Assembly: GCF_030272615.1 (NCBI RefSeq)
Contig: NC_081413.1
Span: 102,630,239 to 102,694,238, forward strand
DNA: 64,000 nt
From: Cryptomeria japonica
Lineage: Eukaryota > Streptophyta > Pinopsida > Cupressales > Cupressaceae
Direction: 5' to 3'
This document shows positions 36,982-48,305 of this stretch, piece after piece (position 1 is the first letter of the stretch; every line of letters begins with the position of its first letter). The position numbers were made by a program, and so were the translations under genes. The notes under the pieces were generated by a model, which was not told where the DNA came from, did no database searches, and saw only the letters and a list, made by a program, of their open reading frames with translations.

Positions 36982-37644
36982 CTAGTTCTTTCGGTTTAGG
37001 GGTCTAACCCCTATTTTACCTCTAAGAAACTCAAAGGTAGTCTTCAGTAAGGGCTTAGTCAAGATATCAACTATGTGATCTTTACTCTTAACATATTCCA
37101 TCTTGACTTGTTTTTCTTGAACTCTTTCCCTTAGAAAATGATACTTCAATTCAATGTTCTTAATTCTAGCATGAAGTACAAGATTCTTAGAAATATTTAT
37201 TGCACTTGTATTATCACAATAGATAGTCACTAGTTCAGACATATCTATTTTGAATCCTTCTAGTACATGTCTCATCCATATTGCCTACGTGCAATTCATG
37301 GATGCAACAACATACTCTGCTTCAGCTGTAGATTGAGAAACACATGTTTGTTTCTTGCTTGTCGATGCCACTAATCTTCCACCAAAAAGAAAGGCTCCGT
37401 TGGTTGTGCTTTTCCACTCATCCACATTACCTCCCTAATCTGCATCAGTAAAGACATCCAAATTAAAATCTCCATTATAGGGATACCATAAACCATAGTC
37501 TACTGTGCCTTTGAGATATAAAAAAATTCTCTTCACTCCCACCAAATGTGTCTCCTTAGGCTCTTTCTGAAATCTGGCAACTAATCCAACAACATGAGCA
37601 ATGTTTGACCTACTATGAACAACATAGTGAAACTTACCAATCAT
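36982..37644 (-). pseudogene. Cop3 RNase H
   Basis: Two frames with a break between. 37644-37435 reads MIGKFHYVVHSRSNIAHVVG ... LYLKGTVDYGLWY ... TDAD, the copia link from reverse transcriptase to RNase H with its first Asp. 37275-36982 reads YCDNTSAINISKN, ARIKNIELKYHFLRERV and DILTKPL, the C-terminal signature. It would degrade RNA in RNA:DNA hybrids. Stops and a frame change make it non-functional. About 430 bp of untranslated sequence follow, to the polypurine tract. Confidence 0.88.
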
Positions 37645-37721
37645 AGACCTATACTATTTTTCACAGACAACAAGAGAATCATCTTGTTTGGACAACTTGC
37701 AGCCTATCACCATCGGTGTTC

Positions 37722-38560
37722 CTATTGGTTTGTAGTCTTCAACACCTCTTTGCCATACTTGCTCTGACAAATAAAGATACCACCATCCAGTTGTTGGACT
37801 TGTAACCCAATAAAGAACTTTATTTCACCGATTAGAGACATTTCAAATTTCTTTTTCATTACATCAACAAAATCCATACACATATCATCATTTCCACCAA
37901 AAATTATGTCATCTACAAACACTCTGCTATCAACATCTTGTCTCCATCAATCCTCAAATAAATGTTGTTGTCCTCATTGGTACATTGGAATCCAATTTTG
38001 GTTAGATGTGCATGTAATCTCTCATACCATGGTCTTGGTGCCTGCTTTAGACCATATAGTACTTTATGCAATTTACATACCATGTCTTTATCATCAGATA
38101 GAGAAAATCCATCCGGCTATTCAATGTAGACTTCTTCTTCTATAATCCCATTCAGAAAGGATGATTTGACATCCATTTGATAAACTTTGAATCCCTTATA
38201 TGCAGCAAATTCTAGAAGCATTCTCACTCCTACTCTAGCAACTGGTGCAAAGGTCTCTCCATAATCCTCACCTTCTTCCTATGCACACCCTTTGTAGACT
38301 AACATCACCTTGTTTCTTACAATTTTTTCTTCTTCATCCAACTTATTCCTAAAGACCCATTTTGTTCCAATTAGATTCTCATCCTCCGGTCTAGGAACAA
38401 GTGACCATGTCTGATTCTTCTCAATTTGATCTAACTCTTCATTCATTGCATTAACCCAATCATCATCTTTTAGTGCTTCCTTTACTATTTTGGGTTCAAT
38501 TGTAGATATCAAGCATGAGTTTTCTCTGATTTTCCTCCTTGTTTGCATACCAACATTCTT
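37722..38560 (-). pseudogene. Cop3 reverse transcriptase
   Basis: Read in pieces: WVNAMNEELDQIEKNQTW and GTKWVFRNKLDEE (start), MDVKSSFLNG near 38200-38170 with the first catalytic Asp, LHKVLYGLKQAPRPWYERL, then MFVDDIIFGGNDDM near 37922, the YVDD box intact as FVDD. Frame changes and stops near 38280, 38130 and 37925 kill it. FVDDIIFG and the LTR text fit the SIRE/Maximus side of Ty1/copia; that lineage call is tentative. Confidence 0.9.
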
Positions 38561-38819
38561 ATCACCAATAAACTGCACTTGTGAATGGTTTAATTTGACA
38601 TAACTGGGCAATACTGGTACTGGTTCTGCATCTTCTACTTCTTGTTCTTCATTTTCTTCATCGTTGTCATCACTTACCTGTTGAGAACCTAATTCTCCAT
38701 TTTCCAGTTCTTCATTGTTATGTGCTTCCAGTTCAATAATCACAAGTTTCTCATCATCTTTTTCAAATTGAGATCTGCTGGTACCTTCTGACTTTACAAA
38801 TAGATCATCCACCTTCACA

Positions 38820-39593
38820 TTAACATTTTTCAATAATCTTCTTAGTTTTCTTATTGTAACATTTATATACCTTACTTCTAGTAGAGTAACCAAGAAAGAT
38901 TCCCTCATTAGATTTTGCATCAAATTTCTCAGTGTGATTATCTTTCTTAATAGAACATTGACTCCCAATTTTTTTGAAATAACTTACACAACGCGTTTTT
39001 CCATACCATAGCTCATAGGGTGTTTTGTTGTTACCTTGTTTTAGTAGTACCCGGTTTAAAGTGTATACAACAGTGTTGACTGCTTCTCTCCAAAACATTT
39101 TAGGTACATTACCCTGTAATAACACGGTTCTAGCAGCTTCAACTATTGTTCTATTCATCCTTTTTGCTATGTCATTTTGTTGGGGTGTCCTCGCAGCTAA
39201 TATCTGTCTCTTGACACCTTGTTCATCACAATACTTAACAAATTCATCAGATGTGAATTCTCCTCCCCAGTCTGATCTTAAACACTTCAAGTTATTACCA
39301 GTTTCATTCTCAACCAGAGGTTTAAATGATTTAAATTTACTAAATGCTTTTGGTTTCTCCTTCAAAAATGTCACCCAAATCATGAAATACCTATCACCGT
39401 AATAGCTCTTTGTTATCATAGGGCCACATAGATTAGTATGTACCAAATCTAAAATATTCTTAGAAGTACAATTATTTCTCTTGAAAGAAATAAAGGTCAT
39501 CTTACCAATTTGACAATATTTGCATATCACATTATCCAGTTTAACAAGTTGGGGCAATCCTCTTACAACACTTAAATTGCTTACCTTAACCAA
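38820..39593 (-). pseudogene. Cop3 integrase with lost catalytic residues
   Basis: A 257-codon open frame covers the zinc-binding tail (CKYCQIGKMTF) and the catalytic core. In the DD35E triad the first Asp is Asn (HTNLCGPM for HTDLCGPM), the second is kept (RSDWGGEF) and the Glu is Lys (NDIAKRMNRT for N..VERKNRT). Both losses fit single G-to-A changes. The C-terminal GKTRCVSYFKKIGSQCSIKK and GIFLGYSTRSKVYKCYN blocks are normal for copia. The fold may be intact but the enzyme should be dead. Confidence 0.9.
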
Positions 39594-39632
39594 ATTATCA
39601 AAATTAACATGACAACATCTTTAATGCCACAA

Positions 39633-40025
39633 TCAATTGTCTTTCATTCTTGCAACCAGACAATTATTAACATTACTATTCAAATGGAACAAGTTACCTC
39701 TATTTTGCTTCCTGGTACCAATTAGTTCATCATTACCTCCAAGAATTTTGCAGACTCCACTTTTAAACTCAAGCGAATAACCTTTATCATTGAGTTTACC
39801 AATACTTAAAAGATTATTCTTTAGACCATCGATCCAAAACACATCATCAAAATTACTCTTCCCATTTAGAGAAATTGAACCTTTACCTTTCACCATGCAG
39901 TGAGAGTTATTTGCAAATCTAACAACACCACCATCAAATTCATCAAGAGTTATGAACTTACTTTTGTCTCTGATCATGTGGTGTGAGAAACCACTATCTA
40001 TAATCCATTCATCACTATTCTCCAT
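39633..40025 (-). pseudogene. Cop3 protease and pre-integrase region
   Basis: Reads DEWIIDSGFSHHM, the copia aspartic protease active site (DSG), then KNNLLSIGKLNDKGYSLEF and, at the end, GNLFHLN of the pre-integrase region. The usual 'DSGCSHHM' has Phe for Cys. The frame is open over 130 codons and then breaks before integrase. Confidence 0.88.
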
Positions 40026-40058
40026 ATGAGATACTAGTGCCTTTTCATCTGTCAGTTC

Positions 40059-40990
40059 CTACTTCATGGCTACAAACACAATTTCCTCATTGTCATCTTC
40101 ATCTCCAGACTCCTCATTGGTCACACCTTCATCTACTGCAACATAACATTGCTTTTTGCCCTTTCCTTTATATTTTCTAAATTTCTCTTTCGTTTCAACA
40201 TTAGGACAATTAGCAGCAATATGACCAATTTTACTACAAGAGAAACACTTCAAAGGTAGCTTTCCTTTATACTTACTGGTGTGGAAATATTTTTGCTAAC
40301 ACTGCCTCAATTTCCACCACTTGATCTTCATTCTCTTCATTTCCTTGGTTACTTCCATGACTTGACATACACTCATGCTTTTGACATATATCTTTTCCTT
40401 TTCTAGCAGATGAACCGGTAACAAAATCTTTAAAGGTAGATTCGGTAGATTTTGTCACACTACTGTCAAAACTATTCAACTCAAAAGCTATAAGCTTACC
40501 AATCAATGAATCCACAATTACCTTATCCTTTGAAATAGATCTAAGTTCTTGGATTGTAGATACTCTTATAGCATACTAAGGTTGAAGAGTTCTAATCATT
40601 TTACTTACTATTGTGTCATCATCTATTTTAACTCTAGCACTCTATATGCCACCAACAACTTCTTTGATTCTCTAACCATATTGTGCAATATTTTTCCCAA
40701 ACCCCACCTGTAGTTTCCAATCCTTGAACATCAATACATTTTGAATTAGATAAAGTACTAACAATAGCTTCTAAGGATTTCATGTTCTCTTGTTGCTCTT
40801 TGAGTTCATCCAATGTCAAGGGACTGGTAGTAAGAGCAACACATTTTGTTTCAACTTTCTTCCAATATTATGCACTAAGACCTTTGATGTAGATCTTCAT
40901 TCTATCTTTCTAGATCTTGTAGTTATCCTTGTTGAACTTAGGACCCTCTTTCTTGATCATCTTGACTTCCTCAGAATCTTTCCCTAAAGC
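40059..40990 (-). pseudogene. gag: Cop3 gag fragments with zinc knuckle
   Basis: From the right: GPKFNKDNYKI and LTLDELKEQQENMKSLEA (capsid N-terminal part, with a TAG where TGG is expected), then MDSLIGKLIAFELNSF (gag C-terminal block), then CFSCSKIGHIAANC, a single CCHC knuckle near 40250. Several stops and frame changes. The central capsid region is largely unreadable, so it may be deleted. Confidence 0.8.
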
Positions 40991-41020
40991 AGTTAGGATT
41001 TTTGCACACAAAGGACCAAA

Positions 41021-41032
41021 CCTCTGATACCA
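41021..41032 (-). promoter_or_regulatory. Cop3 primer-binding site
   Basis: The minus strand reads tggtatcagagg, two bases from the LTR at 41035. Initiator-Met type, last base changed. Confidence 0.92.
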
Positions 41033-41034
41033 AT

Positions 41035-42580
41035 TGTTAATTTTATGAGGACCCAGTTAATACTGAGACGGGGGGTGAATTAGTATTAATACCAATTTCA
41101 AACATTGAACCCAAATCAAACTTACAAAAAATCCAACTTCATTTACCACATATGCCAACTCATTAAACAATACCGGTAATCACTGATAAATCTCTGATAA
41201 ACTCCTATAACCGGTGTATTCAGAAATAATGAATAAACTAAAGATAATAAATAACATCACATGAAAATAATTCCACACATGAAAACCATATTTTTGACGT
41301 GGAAACCCAAATAGGGAAAAAACCATGATGGGAGTTAGTACCCACAAAGATTTGTACTCTTTTTAAGTATGCCCTGTTATGAGCTTAGCCCTGCTAGGAG
41401 CTTACAATACACCCTATTAGGAGCAGACCCTGTTAGGAGTCACCCGGTTAAGGGATTTGGATGTGCAGCCCAGTTAGGAGCTTAATGACCTATTATGATC
41501 AACCTTGTGATAGGATTTACTACTCTTTTTGAGAGCTACCCTATTAGGGGATTTACAAGATTAAGGCCTATTAAGATCTACCCAATAAAGGGATTTAATC
41601 TGCTGCATTTGTTAGGAAAAAATAGTGAAAAAGTGATCTGTTACTTGCACTTCTCATCTTGCTAAATCAAATCCAGTTATGCTCCACTATTTGGAACTCA
41701 CAAGAAGATATCACTCTTCTTTGGTATGGATTCACACTCTTCTCTAAGAAAACTGACACAATAAACATCAACTAAGACAACATAAATAATGCTTTCCACT
41801 AGGTCGACCACTAAACCCTAAATTACATCATAGATCATCACAAATATTTACAACTCATTACAGATCATCATATGAATCATTACAATCAATTACAAATCAA
41901 TATCAATTTTTGAATGATCATAAGTTATCACAGCAAGTTTGGTACAAAGTTAAACACTTAGCTCACTCTACGAAGCACTTTGCACATTCCCAAGAAATTC
42001 GCTCTTCGAACACGCCAAAACATCTTTCAAACAATTCACGTAGTTTGTGCCATGTTATCATCAATATGTAGATTTGACGTCGATCACCACCATACCAAAA
42101 ATCATTACCGGTTTTATGATTTCTTCACCGGTTCTAAAACCCTACTAAAACCCTAGCAAAACTTCATCAAAAATTAGAAACACGCCTTCCGATAGTCATC
42201 ATAAGATGCGGTTCCGATCAGATACTCATTATCATGATAAAATCTTACATTCCAAACCGCAAATCACCAATCATCACCAATCATCCACTTCAAGTAAAAC
42301 ATCTCTGCACATACAAGTTAAAGTCCTATTTCATAGTCTTTTGTATATTGCCAGTAAACCCTGTCTCCAGTAGACTAAATCACTTAGATGACAAACCAAA
42401 CATAAGATAACATCATTAATCATCAGTTTCCATAAATGACAACACAAATAATTGATCAAGTCATCTAATCACAAAATCTTAATCTCTTCATCACAAATAG
42501 CCTTCTATCCTCTATTGGTCCAGTCATCAGTCTTTAACTGCATCACGTCATCTACATCAGTTATGCGAATCACGCCAACA
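41035..42580 (-). repeat. Cop3 5' LTR
   Basis: 1,546 bp in plus coordinates from tgttaattttatgagg to cacgccaaca (TG..CA). It pairs with the split copy at 26423-36541. Flanks catat (26418-26422) and tatat (42581-42585) are a near-match target duplication inside the LINE-A endonuclease. Confidence 0.93.
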
Positions 42581-43400
42581 TATATTTATATGGAAAGATT
42601 CAATACATTTTACCACAAAGAATACTAGAGACAAGGTTTGATCATTCATCATGCTTAATGATAAATGGGGTAATCTAATTACTGAAAAATGGAGCCTCCC
42701 CTTGTAATAGGACAGTCTAGGCTATCATTGATTATAAAGACTCCATATTTGGAGTGTGCTCTTTGTATTCCCCTAAGGATTATAGGGAGATAATTGACTT
42801 ATGGAAATATTTATCTACCCTCCCTGATATAAAGTGGATCCTTGGAGGGGATTTTAATATGACTGAATATCAGGATGTTAAGATAGGGGGGTTGGACTTA
42901 GGATGGAATAGTAGTGAGAAATTAAACTAGAACATGATGAAAGAGAAAATTTAGTTATTTGATCCCCTTGAAGGAAAAAAGAATGACTACAAATCAATTT
43001 GGCATACATGGTGTAATTACTAGCAAGAGAGAAAGAGGATTTATTGTAGACTAGACATATTTTATGTCAATAAGGACTTCTTCTCCTTCAATCAAAATGA
43101 TGATGGTTCCATGGTCAGAGTGTGTACCTAAACCATTTTAGATCACCACCTTATTAAAGCCATGATCTCCATGAAGATCTATACCAACAAGCCTTCTTCT
43201 AGAAAGGATAACATCATCCTTAATATTGGTCTTTTCAAGGATCAAGACAATATGTGTACCATTTATATGATTAGGAAAATCAATAAATTGGATACTAGTA
43301 TCCCATCCGCCATTGATATATGGAATAGGAATTTAAGTAGTTGGAAAACCCTCTTTCAAACCCTGGGCAAGAAGAAGGCTAAGGATTAGAGGAGGGTAGA
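42581..43400 (+). pseudogene. LINE-A endonuclease, C-terminal part
   Basis: Resumes the domain begun at 26265. Reads VIIDYKDSIFGVCSLYSPKD, then WILGGDFNMTEYQDV with the catalytic GDFN, CRLDIFYVNKDFFSF, and LDHHLIKAMISMK in place of the usual SDHxP box. The enzyme nicks target DNA for target-primed reverse transcription. Catalytic Asp, Asn and His are present, but stops occur throughout. Confidence 0.85.
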
Positions 43401-44074
43401 AAGAGAGCTCATTGAAAACCTTCTCTATTGTGATTTCCAGAGCTAATTGGATCCTTCTAATTAGAATATTTTTAAATCCTTATCTTATACAAGAAATCAC
43501 CTTACAATTTTGGAGACCAAGAAGATTCAATGACTGAAGGTGAGAGCCAAAATCAACTAGTTGAAATAGGGTGACAAAGGTTCCAAGTTCTTTTTTAATC
43601 TGTTGAGACAAAAGGAAATCAAGGAGAGGATTGATAGAATATTAGAGGAGGGAAAATAATTGATTTAATGGGAGTATATTAAAAAGGTATTACTATTAAA
43701 CTATCATAAGTTGTTTAAATCTAAATGGAATTCCTTGGTTAACCACCATGATAGGGAGAAGTGCAAGGATCTTATTCCAAAAAAGATCTTTGAAGAAGAA
43801 GGTAATGAGTTAAAGAAGTGAATTTCATTGGAGGAAATCGTCAAGGTTATTAATACACTCAATAATGACAAAGCTCCTGGCCTGGATGGGCTACCTATTG
43901 AATTTTACAAAGAAGCTAAGGAATGGATTGGGGAGTAATTACTTCAAGTGTATAAGGAAGACATTAATAAGGGGTCTTTGGGAGCTCAAATCAATAAAGG
44001 GCTTATCAAGTTTCTCCCTAAAGACAGGGATAAATCCCTCATAAAAAATTGGAGGTCATTACATTGATTAATGT
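43401..44074 (+). pseudogene. LINE-A reverse transcriptase, N-terminal part
   Basis: Reads EIVKVINTLNNDKAPGLDGL PIEFYKE near 43840-43910 and GLIKFLPKDRDKSLIKNWR, then the frame is cut by a solo LTR at 44075 in the middle of the 'WRPISLLNVSYKI' block. Multiple stops. Confidence 0.85.
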
Positions 44075-47000
44075 TGTTGGCATATTGGCATAATTGTTGA
44101 TGATATTGATGAACCGGTATAAGGATTGTTGGTGATGATATAGTTGAGATTTTGTTTGATGACTTGCTGATTAGTTTGTGTTGTCATTGATTGCAACTAT
44201 GGCTACATTGTTTTATCATGTTATCTAAGTCATCTATGATTAATCAGAAAGCTATGAAATGGATTTGACAGTTAACTAGCAAATAGGACTTTAACAAGTA
44301 AATGTGAAACTATGTTATGCTTTAGTAATTGGATCTAGATATTGATGAGGAATTTGGTGTTGCGATTTGGAATATGTGTTTGTAACATTGTAATGAGGTT
44401 ATGGCCAGAACCACATCATGTTTTGGCTACCAGAAGTCATGTTTGTGATTAACTGATGTATTTTCGATAGGGTTTAAGAACCTATATTCAAATCTTATAA
44501 CTGGTAATGATTTTGAGTTCGACGGTGTATTACATTATGTTTGTAAGATGGTGATGATGTGGCTGAATCCCCATGAATTGATAAGATGTTGTTTTGGCAC
44601 ATACAAAGAGTGAATTTCTTGGGAATGAGCGAAGTGCTTAGTAGAATGAGCTAAGGGTTTGGAAGTGTATTCGATCAATGTGTGGTGTTCATTCAACAAC
44701 TGTAATTAATTTGTAATTTGTTGTAATGATCCATATGATGATCTGTAATGACTTGTAAACATCTGTAATGATCTATGATGTAAATCTTAGTATGAGGTTA
44801 GGCTTTTGTAATCGACTAAGTTGTAAAGTCTATTTAGGGTAATTTTGTGATGATTTACTGTGTCAGTGATCAAAAGAAGAGTGTGTGGCCGAACTAGTGT
44901 GTGTGTCTGCAAGACATAAGAAAATTGGACCAGAAAAGGATCTGTACAAGCAAGTGGAGAGTGTTATTTTCATATCATACATCTTTTGTTCCCTAACAAT
45001 TGCAACAGACTCAAAATCCCTTAACCGAGTAGGTCCTGACAGGCCTGATTGTATAAATCCCTTCACCGGGTGACTCATTAGCTTGGGTGCTAAATCCTTT
45101 CACAAGGTTACTCCTAATAGAGTAAAGCTCCTAACAGGGCTGATGCAAATCCCTTAATCGGGATACTCCTAATGGGGTCTGCTCCTAACTAGGCTAGGCT
45201 CCTAACATGGTGCATTAAAAATCTTGTGGGTACCAATTCCCACCATGGTTTTCTAATGAGAAGGAAATAGACTAGAAGGATAGCCTTGAACCAACCAACC
45301 TCTAAGGCTCACAAACTCAACCGGTAATCCCTAATTCCAAAGATCCTTACACAACACCAAGTCAAGAAATGGTTCAATGACACCAAACAACACCTTGGGA
45401 AAACCCAAAGGCTCCACTATGTCAACTTACAAACAACTAACACTTCTCAAGTTCTTGTGTGACTACCCACACCATTGCATACATGAGTGGCCTACTACTA
45501 GGCTTTAGGGTTTGAATGGCCCACTTGACCAATTCAATACAACAATCCTTGGAGGGGTGTTCTCACAACACCTTAACACAAATGAACTAGGATTTCATGG
45601 TTTACATCCACCGGAACATCAATTTTGACTCACTCGCCCACAAACTGAACCAATTGCTATTAGGCCTCCATTTGAGGGAATCAGGTGATAATGTTTGACA
45701 CCCTGAGGATCTAGGCAAAACATTATATTTTTAGATACCCTTTTGGGATTTCTCAACAATATATCAGTTTTCGGTACCAGACCAACTTGCAGATATCCCA
45801 ATCAATACTGCACTAACAAACATAATAGGGCTATTAGACCTATTTGACTAAACGTCTTCCACAAAATGGTTTGGTTCTCATAATGGGTGACCATCACTGA
45901 CCATGAAATATTATGTAAACCTCCAAGGTACTCTTCTACCACATTAAAACCCCTTTCCAGTTCTCTACCACTCAATTCTCACGCACTGCACTCATCAAAC
46001 CGATCTGTCACATAGAGATGCCAGACCTAGGGTTAGTTCTCCATCCTCTTCACCCCGTTGTATCCTCTTAATGGATTTTGAAAATGACATATGATATAGT
46101 GGCCTATCATCTCCTATAATGGAAGAGTGTTCAGTTAAGGATTGATAGGCCAAAACCCATTATTGCAGTCAAACCCTAGGGGTTTAAGGGTTTTAGGCTA
46201 CCCAGTAGAGATTTGCTTGTAGAATGGGGCAGCAGTCACTTCAAGAATTCACACTGAAAGAAAAAGAAAGGTAAAACAATCTAGTTATAGGAACTATTCG
46301 ATGAACATTCTTGCCAATCCACCTTCAGTATGCAATCAACAAAATTTAGATGGTTTTCCGAGTTTCCAACAGTTCTTGATGCTTCAATCTCCTTTCCAAA
46401 TAAACCAACATACATCCTTCAGTGTTTGGGGCCTTTAAAGGTATCTCCCAAATGAATAAAACCTCCTCCAACTATTTTTTAAATGGAATTGACCGTTGGA
46501 GAATCACAACTTACAAAAAAGTGCAAAATTGTCATGACAACAAATTGACAATATAACAAATTTTGCATAATTCAACCAACTTAGACTCCAGACTATCATA
46601 GTCCCCCAAAATGATTAAATTTGATTCTAAAACATAAAAAATGACTCAAATAGACTTGTGGTCACTTCATCCCTCAATTTAGACCATTGTGACCCTTATT
46701 GACTCAATTTGCTCTACCAGACCCTAGATGACAATTTGACCCAAACATGGACAAACTTGTCACACTCCTAGGACATTGAATTAAAAAAAGGACCCATAGG
46801 GTCTTATTACATTCCTTCTAGGATAATAGAAAATCATCTTGTTCTTGGTTCATGTCTTCATAGGTGGGTGCTCCTGCACCATTTTCCCATTTGGGTTTCC
46901 ACATGAAAATCCTGGTGTTCATGTGTTGATTGATTTATTATGTGTTGAGTTGATATTTTTATATTGATTAGTAGATTGATTTCAATGGCTATCGGTACTG

Positions 47001-47109
47001 GTTATGTTCTATTTGGGTGAAGTATTGATCAATTTGGTTTAAGATTTCAGTTTGTTGTTAATATTGATTCACCCCCCTTCTCAGTATTAACTAGATCCTC
47101 TAAATAACA
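44075..47109 (+). repeat. Solo copia LTR in LINE-A, itself interrupted
   Basis: Starts tgttggcatattggc, ends ctctaaataaca (TG..CA), flanked by AATGT at 44070-44074 and 47110-47114. Without the nested 45254-46881 insertion it is about 1.40 kb. It has the gattcaccccccttctcag block at 47067-47085. Across the insertion LINE-A reads LIN then VSYKILAKI in frame. Confidence 0.93.
45254..46881 (-). mobile_element. 1,628-bp insertion, same end motif as 13085-14641
   Basis: Flanked by TTTTC at 45249-45253 and 46882-46886. On the minus strand it begins tggtgcaggagcaccc, identical to the start of the insertion at 13085, and ends ctcatta (TA for the expected CA). Interiors are not obviously alike. A splice-acceptor-like tttctttttctttcag is seen on the minus strand near 46255. 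No coding domain. Probably a solo LTR of a related element. Confidence 0.8.
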
Positions 47110-47684
47110 AATGTGTCATACAAGATTCTGGCTAAGATTATTACGCTCAAGCTAGTTGATATCTTGCACAAGATTATTAGTACCACTCAGACTAGTTTTA
47201 TCAAGGGCACATATATACTTGAGAGCCTCATAACCACCTAGGAATCTATGCATTGGGCCAAGGATAATAATCAAATTGTGGCTAGGTTTCTTATTGACTT
47301 TGAAAAAATTGATGACTAGGTGGAGTGGAGTTTCCTTATTATGATGCTGGAAGATTTTGGCTTTCCTAAAGAGTTCTTCTAGATGATTCAAGTGTTATTA
47401 AGGGATTCCTCTATACAAATTAAAGTGAATTGATCATCCTATCAAACATTTACTCTTGGAAGGTCCACCAAGAAAGGTTTCCCCCTTGCTCCAACACTTT
47501 TTGTCATTGCATTAGAAACCATCTTCTATATAAGAGAGACATTTCTTTTCCCAACAACGAGGACCTTATTAACATATAGTTTGTAAATGATACTGCCCTT
47601 TTTATAGAACTAGATGAGGCTAATATGGATTTATTACTCCATAAAATGAATCTTTTTTGTGAAGCCTCAAGAACCAATATTTTT
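47110..47684 (+). pseudogene. LINE-A reverse transcriptase, catalytic part
   Basis: Reads VSYKILAKIITLKLVDIL, then TQTSFIKGTYILESLI, RFLIDFEKIDD (first catalytic Asp block), GRSTKKGFPLAPTLFVIALE, and FVNDTALFIELDE, where the invariant FADD has become FVND (one G-to-A change). Two stops and a frame change are visible. It ends at an inverted-repeat unit; the 3' part of LINE-A is missing. Confidence 0.85.
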
Positions 47685-47911
47685 ACATATTAAGCCTCAA
47701 CAAACTTATACAACTTTCATTTGTATATATATATATCCTAGTCATATATAAAAAGTACATCTATTGCTCAATGTTAAAACTTTTGCAAAAATGGTTATGC
47801 ATCTCATTTGATAGATTAATATTCTATCTATGTTGTCCATCCAAGAGGACCATCCATCCATCCATCTAATGTTCCTATGTCATATATAAGTTTGTTGAGG
47901 CTTAATATGTA
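47684..47911. mobile_element. Short inverted-repeat unit (MITE-like or fold-back)
   Basis: Arms 47685-47710 and 47885-47910 are perfect 26-bp inverted repeats (first bases acatattaagcctcaac), extendable by one pair. Total about 226 bp, AT-rich, non-coding. No clear target duplication. It could be a MITE or an inversion duplicate formed at the LINE-A/TE2 junction. Confidence 0.6.
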
Positions 47912-47984
47912 CAGTTAGTTCTATGCTCATGTAGGGCTCAAATAATTGATATGTACTATTTACTATTTATGCTTAACATAAAAA

Positions 47985-48296
47985 ATTCACAAGTTACAAC
48001 TCTTAAGATGGACAAAATGCAAAGAATAATAAATTGCTAGTATTAACACATTATCTAAAGCACATATATCAGAACATTTTGAAAACAATTTTTGGATCAC
48101 CTCAAACACTAATGATAGATAAAAGATGACACAAAAAAAAATCTGTACAATATATATCATCAACATGCCATATCACTTTCAAAACTCAAATCCATAGTCA
48201 CAAACAAGAAAAAATTATGCTCTTGTAGATACCTTAAGATTAATGATAACATTGACTAGCACCTTTGACATCAATGACAACCTTTTTCAAAAAATA
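47985..48296 (-). repeat. TE2 3' LTR, truncated
   Basis: Matches the TE2 5' LTR at about 58551-58855, e.g. cttaagatggacaaaatgca and the run to 'atgacaacct'. Only the first ~310 bp of the LTR (minus orientation) survive; its first dinucleotide is TA for TG. Confidence 0.8.
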
Positions 48297-48305
48297 CCCC
48301 CCTTT
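48297..48305 (-). promoter_or_regulatory. TE2 polypurine tract
   Basis: The minus strand reads aaagggggg immediately before the LTR start at 48296. A second purine-rich stretch lies near 48396-48405. Confidence 0.6.
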
